From SIG710 sp045595425 (GTDB lineage Bacteria > Bacillota > Clostridia > Oscillospirales > CAG-272), in assembly GCA_045595425.1 (NCBI GenBank), contig JAZOAL010000154.1, positions 1-5,505 of the forward strand: a stretch of DNA of 5,505 nucleotides. Direction: 5' to 3'. Each line of letters opens with the position of its first letter. Position 1 is the stretch's first letter. Made by a program: the position numbers and the translations under genes. A model generated the notes under the pieces. That model did no database searches. It saw nothing but the letters and a program-made list of their open reading frames with translations, and was not told the origin of the DNA. This document shows positions 1 to 5,100 of this stretch, one piece after another.

Positions 1-105
1 GAGAAGTTGGAAGAATACATACATTACTACAACAACGAGAGAATCTCCCTAAAATTAAAAGGAATGAGCCCAGTTCAATACCGAGCTCATTCTCAAACAA
101 TTTAA
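1..105 (+). CDS. IS3-family transposase (OrfB), C-terminal 34 residues only
   Basis: The frame is open from the left edge and ends at a TAA at 103-105. It reads as the end of a DDE (rve-type) integrase of the IS3 family: a segment HYYNNERISLKLKGMSPVQY followed by about seven residues. The order 'YNNxR-x(5)-KGMSPxxYR' is the hallmark C-terminus of IS3/IS150 OrfB transposases. The catalytic DDE residues lie upstream and outside the window, so it cannot be judged whether the enzyme is intact. The stop lies 11 bases before the terminal inverted repeat, which is the normal position in this family. It points toward the kinase gene on the opposite strand (convergent). Confidence 0.88.
   Translation, partial: EKLEEYIHYYNNERISLKLKGMSPVQYRAHSQTI
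62..92. repeat. 8-bp perfect inverted repeat inside the transposase 3' end
   Basis: GAATGAGC at 62-69 is matched by GCTCATTC at 85-92 with a 15-base loop. It overlaps the codons of the GMSPVQYRAHS segment. There is no long T-run directly after it on either strand, so a classic intrinsic terminator is not supported. It could damp read-through into or out of the element, or simply be coincidental. Confidence 0.4.
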
Positions 106-116
106 TATTTAATTTT

Positions 117-141
117 TGTCTAAACTTTTGGGTTCACTTCA
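117..141 (-). repeat. Right terminal inverted repeat (IRR) of the IS3-family element
   Basis: Read inward on the minus strand the end begins TGAAGTGAACCCAAAAG and continues TTTAGACA. This is close to the usual IS150-group terminal pattern (TG, then a C- and A-rich core, then a GTT-AGACA stretch). The partner left repeat is outside the window, so the exact repeat length is inferred. Confidence 0.7.
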
Positions 142-161
142 ATCGCCTCTGCTTTTTGTTT

Positions 162-941
162 TTAGTTTTGTTGCTTTGTGCTATCGGAAGCGAGCTTGGC
201 ATAATGCTTTTGCTCGTTATTTTCATTTGCGTAATAATTGCCGTAATGCTTTGCGGGGTAACGATAGCTGCCTAACAAATAAGATTTATATCCGTAATGA
301 GATGATTCCGACATATTGAGAACAGCTCCGAGAATATGGCATCCGCTTCTTTCAAGCTGTGCCTTTACACTCTGAACCATGCGATAGCTTACATGGTTTG
401 ATGCTATATTCAGAACAACGCCATCGCTCTGGGGGGCGATGACTGCGGCATCTATAACCAAGCCCAGCGGGGGAGTATCAATAATTATGTAATCAAAAAC
501 AGTACGGTAATAATCAAGCATTTCGGAAAAACGATTGCTTCCGAGAAGCTCTACGGGATTTGGCGGATAGGGACCCGAAAATGCAATATAGAAATTTTCA
601 TATTGTGTTCCGTATATGATCTCATCACTGTTTGCCTGCCCCGAAAGATAATGGCTGAGACCGACAATATCGTCTGAATCGACATGCTTGTCTGCAAGGA
701 CTGATTTTCGGAGATCGGCATCTACAAGCAATACTTTCTTTCCTGCCTCCGCAAGGCTTTTTGAGAGCTCAAGAGAAACAAAGCTTTTGCCCTCGTTCTG
801 TGTTGAACTTGTTATTGTTATAACCTTTACGTCCGATCCGCTGAACAGAATATTGGTGCGCAAGGTTTTGAATGCTTCACGCACTTCATAACGATCGGGA
901 GTTTTTGTAGTTAAATTAACAGTATTCATTCCATACATCAT
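162..941 (-). CDS. cpsD: CpsD/CapB-type bacterial tyrosine kinase (BY-kinase) for surface polysaccharide
   Basis: A 259-residue cytoplasmic P-loop kinase that autophosphorylates on C-terminal tyrosines and, with its membrane adaptor, regulates polymerisation and export of capsular or exo-polysaccharide. Visible motifs are Walker A SSTQNEGKS (residues 45-53), Walker A' LLVDADLR (71-78) and Walker B IIIDTPP (152-158). The segment PPNPVELLGS (126-135) is also typical of the family. The tail from 216 onward is a tyrosine cluster (Y216, 218, 221, 226, 228, 233, 236, 237, 247). The length matches free-standing Gram-positive kinases. Two ATGs in tandem (941-939, 938-936) and a third at 929-927 are possible starts. 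The AGGA at 961-958 is 16 bases from the first, so the start is uncertain by up to four residues. It follows the adaptor gene after 51 bases with no terminator seen, so they are probably cotranscribed. Confidence 0.92.
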   Translation of the reverse strand: MMYGMNTVNLTTKTPDRYEVREAFKTLRTNILFSGSDVKVITITSSTQNEGKSFVSLELSKSLAEAGKKVLLVDADLRKSVLADKHVDSDDIVGLSHYLSGQANSDEIIYGTQYENFYIAFSGPYPPNPVELLGSNRFSEMLDYYRTVFDYIIIDTPPLGLVIDAAVIAPQSDGVVLNIASNHVSYRMVQSVKAQLERSGCHILGAVLNMSESSHYGYKSYLLGSYRYPAKHYGNYYANENNEQKHYAKLASDSTKQQN

Positions 942-992
942 CGCTTACCGAGCGAAATCCTTTCTTCAATTTACTTTGAGTGAACCTAAAGC

Positions 993-1772
993 TTATTTTC
1001 GCGCGGTCTTTTTCTTGCTCACCTTTTTGGGCTTCACTTTACGGAGCAGACTTACATCGGGTATTGAACCGAGCACACATATACCGAGAGTTTTTTCTAT
1101 ATCCTCGGTATTGCGGACATTGTCATTGAACAGATGAACTACAATCACGATAACGGCCGACAGGAGGATGCCTGCAAGAGCCGCAAGGATTATATTGTTT
1201 CTCATGCTGGGGTCTGAGGGAGATGTTGCGATCTCACCGTATTCTTCGATTGTTATATCCTCAACGCCCATAATTTCTTTTGCTTTAACTCTTGTAACAT
1301 CCGCAAAGGCATCGGCAAGCATTTTTGCGCGTACCGGATCCGTATCGGTGATGGTTATGTCAACAAAGCGAGATGTGTTATTATCAAGCGAGAGCTGCTT
1401 GCCAAGAGATTTATAGTTGCTGGGATCTTCCTTGATAGCGGAGAGCACTTGACGGTATACCTCATTGCTTCGAATGAGAATCAGGAAGTCTTCCTTGAGA
1501 GAAACCGCACTGTTAAGGTCATTGATCGATGTAGCTATCGAGCTCTGCCTATTGAGAATGTATACTCTTGCGGTGGAGCGATATGTGGGAGTTGAATAAT
1601 TTACCGTTAAAAAATATGCACCCACAGCCGCAACAAGTCCCGTAAGTATTAGTATCCAGAGCTTGCTTAACACAACAGCGATAAGCTCGCTGATGGTGAT
1701 CTCGTATTTGCTTCTTTCGTCAACTGCGAGCTCAGCATCGGTAATGAACTTATTATTTTTTTCAGAGTTCAT
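993..1772 (-). CDS. cpsC: Wzz/CpsC-type membrane adaptor and activator of the BY-kinase
   Basis: A 259-residue inner-membrane protein of the polysaccharide co-polymerase class 2b (Wzz, CapA/CpsC). It has a short cytoplasmic N-terminus, a first membrane helix at about 36-57, an extracytoplasmic loop, the proline-containing motif SPSDPSMR (184-191) just before the second helix (about 194-214), and a cytoplasmic tail with EDIEKTLGICVLGSIPDV (223-240). In this family that tail contacts and activates the partner kinase. The length is normal for a Gram-positive adaptor that lacks a fused kinase. The start is well supported by a GAGGTG Shine-Dalgarno five bases upstream. Unusually, the last 16 residues hold ten lysines or arginines. 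It is the first gene of the leftward unit and is followed by the kinase. Confidence 0.92.
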   Translation of the reverse strand: MNSEKNNKFITDAELAVDERSKYEITISELIAVVLSKLWILILTGLVAAVGAYFLTVNYSTPTYRSTARVYILNRQSSIATSINDLNSAVSLKEDFLILIRSNEVYRQVLSAIKEDPSNYKSLGKQLSLDNNTSRFVDITITDTDPVRAKMLADAFADVTRVKAKEIMGVEDITIEEYGEIATSPSDPSMRNNIILAALAGILLSAVIVIVVHLFNDNVRNTEDIEKTLGICVLGSIPDVSLLRKVKPKKVSKKKTARK

Positions 1773-1777
1773 TTTAA

Positions 1778-1783
1778 CACCTC
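1778..1783 (-). promoter_or_regulatory. Ribosome binding site of cpsC
   Basis: GAGGTG on the minus strand, five bases before the ATG at 1772-1770. This fixes the start of the adaptor. Confidence 0.8.
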
Positions 1784-1817
1784 GTTATATTGATATATTG
1801 AATTATTCGCACAATAA

Positions 1818-1846
1818 ATTATAACATAAATGACATCGGATTGCAA
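1818..1846 (-). promoter_or_regulatory. Sigma-A-type promoter for the cpsC-cpsD unit
   Basis: On the minus strand TTGCAA (1846-1841) is separated by exactly 17 bases from a consensus TATAAT (1823-1818), and the -10 box is preceded by TGT, giving an extended -10 (TGnTATAAT). The -35 box matches four of six consensus positions. Transcription would start near 1811, leaving a leader of about 40 bases that holds the cpsC ribosome binding site. Confidence 0.7.
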
Positions 1847-1886
1847 CAGTTTTTACAAAAAAATTAAAAAATCGGATTTTAACGGC

Positions 1887-1902
1887 TTTTTTCGGGAAAA
1901 AA
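1887..1902. promoter_or_regulatory. A/T-rich dyad between the divergent promoters (candidate operator or bend)
   Basis: TTTTTTC, a two-base centre GG, then GAAAAAA form a perfect 7-bp dyad. Its centre (1894-1895) is nearly midway between the two -35 boxes (1846 and 1946). Flanking A-tracts add potential for DNA bending. No known regulator's site is recognised. In DNA this rich in A and T the dyad may be fortuitous. Confidence 0.3.
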
Positions 1903-1945
1903 CACTAAAAAATTGAATATTTTGACTTACAAATGCTTTTCTTGC

Positions 1946-1974
1946 TTGACATTGGAAGAAAAATGTGTTATTAT
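1946..1974 (+). promoter_or_regulatory. Sigma-A-type promoter for the SLH protein gene
   Basis: A perfect TTGACA (1946-1951), a 17-base spacer and TATTAT (1969-1974, five of six consensus positions). This is a strong vegetative promoter by sequence. The start of transcription is expected near 1981, about 160 bases before the ATG, as is common for abundant surface-layer-type proteins with long leaders. Confidence 0.72.
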
Positions 1975-2089
1975 AAATAATAAATTCCGTTAATGGCGTA
2001 TGTATAAAGCTTGTTTTTGGTTTATTTTTCCGCTAAAAAATCTTGTCTATACATTTTTTGCCGAAAACGGAAACATTTTTTCGGATTTT

Positions 2090-2110
2090 GCGTCCTTAAT
2101 AAAAGGATGT
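2090..2110 (+). other. Local RNA hairpin shortly before the SLH-gene ribosome binding site
   Basis: CGTCCTT (2091-2097) pairs with AAGGATG (2103-2109) around a five-base AATAA loop, giving seven pairs including one G-U, with a further possible G-U at 2090/2110. It ends 20 bases before the Shine-Dalgarno. No T-run follows, so it is not a terminator. It could protect the 5' end of the message or shape the leader. Confidence 0.4.
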
Positions 2111-2129
2111 TCCCGAAAATAAAATTTAC

Positions 2130-2134
2130 GGAGG
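2130..2134 (+). promoter_or_regulatory. Ribosome binding site of the SLH protein gene
   Basis: GGAGG, followed by ten bases to the ATG at 2145-2147. It selects this start, which is also the only one that gives a proper signal peptide. Confidence 0.85.
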
Positions 2135-2144
2135 TAAAAATCTT

Positions 2145-5100
2145 ATGAGAAAAACTTTCAGAAGAGTGTTGGCTTCGCTTATTTGTGTGCTGATGCTCGC
2201 GGCAAGCCTTCTTCCCGCTTCAGCGGCACCGACTTATACCGATGCTGTTGAAGGTGATTGGTATTATGAGTTTGTCACTTATATGTCCGGAAAGGGTATT
2301 ATCAATGGCTATACGGACAGCACATTCCGCCCAAATAACTATGTTAAGCGTGCGGAGTTTATCAAGATGATGGTTGAAACCTTCGGTCTTGAGGATGAGA
2401 CCTCGATCTCTTATACCGATGTGGACAGCGGCGATTGGTATTATTCCTATTATCGCAAGGCTGCGGCTCAGGGCTTCCTTACCGAAGTTTTCACAAGCAA
2501 AACAACAATGGATCCCGAAAAATATCTGACTCGTGAGGAAGCGGCGGCCCTTCTTATGGCATATATGGATTATCCGGATGAAGACAAGGCTGCGGTTTCC
2601 TATTTTGCGGATTACAATTCTATTTCCACCGCATATAAAAATTATGTTCTACAGGCGGTCGATGCCAAAATTATCGATGGCTTTGACGATGACGGCGTCA
2701 GAAATTTCCGTCCTAAGGAGTCTCTGCGCCGTGCACAGGCAGCAAAGATACTCTCCACTGCTGCAGGTACAATTGCAGACAAGGATGTGAACGGAGCTCT
2801 TGATTTCTCTGACAGCGATAATCTTATCGTAACGGAAAATGTTTCGGTAAAGAATCTTACGATCCCCGGAAATGTTATCATAAGCGAGGGCGTTTCAAGC
2901 GGCACTGTTACATTTATGAACTGTGAGATTGAAGGATTTGTTTCGAACCGCAGCTCTGCAACAGTTGTATTCTCCGGCTGTACCGTTGAAGAGATAAATA
3001 ACTGGGCTTCGGGTTCAGAGGTTGAGCTCAAGCAGGCAACCGAGGTTTCTGCTGTAAATGTTTATGCTCCAAATACAACTGTTGAGTTCTTTACAAATTC
3101 CTCTGTTGACGATTTTATCGTTGAATCGGGTTCCTCCGGTGTAAATGTAACCGGTACGGGATCTATCGACAAGCTCGTAATTAAGGCGACAAACTTCAAG
3201 TCAACTATCACCCCGAAGGATTGCGAGATCGCAAGCAACATTTCCTCTGCGAATATCGGTGGTGTTTCCTATAAGGATGGTGTTAAGGGTACTCCTTCAA
3301 TCGAATGGACTTCCGGAAACGAATATCTCGATATTGAAACCTATATGAACGGAACTGTTCGCTATTACTACACAACAAGTGCATCCGTTCCCGCAAAGAC
3401 AGCCTTCAATACAAACTATAATAATGCGGATATAAAGGGCTCTTTTGATGTTCTCGCAGACAGAAGCTATTCCGAGAGAATCGACGGCCCCGAAATTGAG
3501 GATGCCGCATATGTTGCTGTTGCACTGCTTAACGCTACAAATGTTGTCAGCACTCCTGTTGTCATCAACCGTGAATCTGCAAAATACGGCTTTGAGGTTT
3601 CTCCTACGATCTCCGTTTCGGGCGGCAAGGATTATGTCAAGCTTTCTCCCAAGTCTCCCGGTACTCTTTATTACTATTATACTTCCGATTCGGATATTCC
3701 TTCAAGCTACAGCTCTGCAATGAGCATTTACAATCAGACCGATACCGATCTGAAGGATTCGATGTCCTATTCTTCCACAGGCTCCTCCTCTAAGGCTACA
3801 AAGTCTGTTGATGTTGTTTCAAGCTACACATACTGCGTATTCTTCTTCCTGGGCAATGATGATACCCGTTATGTGCCCGTTATGGTTGAGAGACCTTATA
3901 TGACAAACGGTCTTAATGCAGAGCCATATGTAATCATCGCAGAGAAGGATGACGGAAAGGATATCCTTACGATCAATGCAGGCTCCTCCGGTAGTGTTAA
4001 ATGGTTCTATACCAATAGCACAGCTAATTTCACATCGTCAAACTTTGATGCGGAATACAGTGCAACTCCTTCGAATCTTCGCGGCAGTAAGTCTCTTTCT
4101 GCAAATAAGAGCACCGATGTTGAGCTTGCAAAGAAGTCGGACGCTGTTGGATATGATTATGTTATTATCGAGTTTGGCAACAATCTTCCAACAAGGATCC
4201 AGAGAAGAACAAGCGTAACTGGATTTTCTATAGCTCCAACGGCTATGAAGACTACCAAGACAGACCTTATATCCTTTACCACTGTCGGAGCAGGTAAAAT
4301 TTGGTATATGTATATTGACTCTGCAAGAAACTTCTCAACAGAAAGCTTTATGTCCACTTATAACACCGTTAATGATAAGTATAAGGGCAATGAAAGCACT
4401 ACAGGCTTTGCGCAGGAGCTGACCTCCGGAGAGAAGAGTGCCGATATTTCATATGGATATATTGCATTCATGTATAAGGACTCTTATGGTGAGCATAAGC
4501 CCGTTGTTGTTGAAAGAAAAGCGATCGGTCATGGCTTCAAAGAAACTCCTACGGTTAAGTTTGATACCGATAACAAGATAACAATTCTTAATCTCACGGC
4601 CACTGCAATGTATGATATTCAGTATTTTGCAACAAATACATATTACAGCGAATCCGCACTTGTAAGTGAATTCACTCACCTTGTTAACGATCCTAACCTT
4701 AAGGTTATTTCCAAGACCGATGTCGTTGTCAAGAATAATGACTACAATCTGAAGATGTCGGATGAGTATAAGTATATTGCTGTAAGAGCCAGATATAATA
4801 ATGATGTTATGTTCTCTCCTGTTCTTATAACTGTCGATACAGTTGATGACGGTCTTAAGCCCAGAACCGATGGTCTTGGCAGTGACGCTTGGATCGACTT
4901 TGGTTATTCCGGAGTTTACGACGAGATTACTATTAAGGCAAATCCCAATACTTACGGCGGAACCTTCCAGTATTACTACTCCAAGACAGAGCCTAAAACT
5001 GCGGCTGATTTCAATAAGATATTTGGAGATCGTTCGCTCCCCTCAGGCTCCAAGGAGCTTGACCAGGCAAGCACTGGCGCTGAAAAGACATACATATTCA

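Larger units (their letters stand above)
1..141 (+). mobile_element. Right end of an IS3-family (IS150-like group) insertion sequence
   Basis: The transposase C-terminus is followed by a sequence that matches the right-end style of the IS150 group and finishes in CA at 140-141, the terminal dinucleotide expected for IS3-family elements (5'-TG...CA-3'). The element therefore probably ends at 141, and host DNA starts at 142. A 3-5 bp target duplication would begin at 142 (ATC...), but the left end is not in the window, so this cannot be confirmed. Group assignment rests on the resemblance of the end and of the transposase tail, not on a database match. Confidence 0.75.
1981..2144 (+). promoter_or_regulatory. 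Long 5' untranslated leader of the SLH gene with possible alternative hairpins
   Basis: About 160 bases lie between the predicted transcription start and the ATG. TTTTCGG at 2078-2084 can pair with CCGAAAA upstream at 2061-2067 (loop 10) or with a second CCGAAAA downstream at 2113-2119. The two pairings exclude each other. The downstream pairing would enclose a separate hairpin at 2091-2109. No known riboswitch or T-box is recognised. Pairing was read by eye without energies, so structure is only suggested. Confidence 0.35.

Noticed and set aside
62..92. Transposase-end hairpin as a bona fide transcription terminator
   Set aside because: The stem is good but has a 15-base loop and no adjacent T-run on either strand, so it was listed only as an inverted repeat.
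116..319. 67-codon plus-strand frame starting at the IS end
   Set aside because: It overlaps the inverted repeat and the antisense of the kinase C-terminus, and its translation has no recognisable features.
976..994. Sequence resembling the IS terminal repeat (AGTGAACC followed by TAAAG) between cpsD and cpsC
   Set aside because: Only 14 of the first 19 positions match the real end and similarity stops there. It lies in the wrong orientation to pair with the right end at 117-141, and there is no transposase remnant nearby, so chance is the simpler explanation.
1861..1920. Possible intrinsic terminator (A-run, CGG, T-run, GGG, A-run)
   Set aside because: No gene ends here; both neighbouring units start in this region. 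The stems are only A-T pairs with tiny loops, so a DNA dyad or bend is a better description.
1773..2144. CRISPR array, tRNA or known riboswitch in the intergenic region
   Set aside because: There are no regularly spaced repeats, no cloverleaf-like sequence and no recognisable riboswitch core. Only short repeated words and small hairpins are present.
2642..3031. 129-codon minus-strand open frame inside the SLH gene
   Set aside because: It is antisense to a clearly coding frame with SLH motifs, has no ribosome site or recognisable domain, and mirrors the codon pattern of the real gene.
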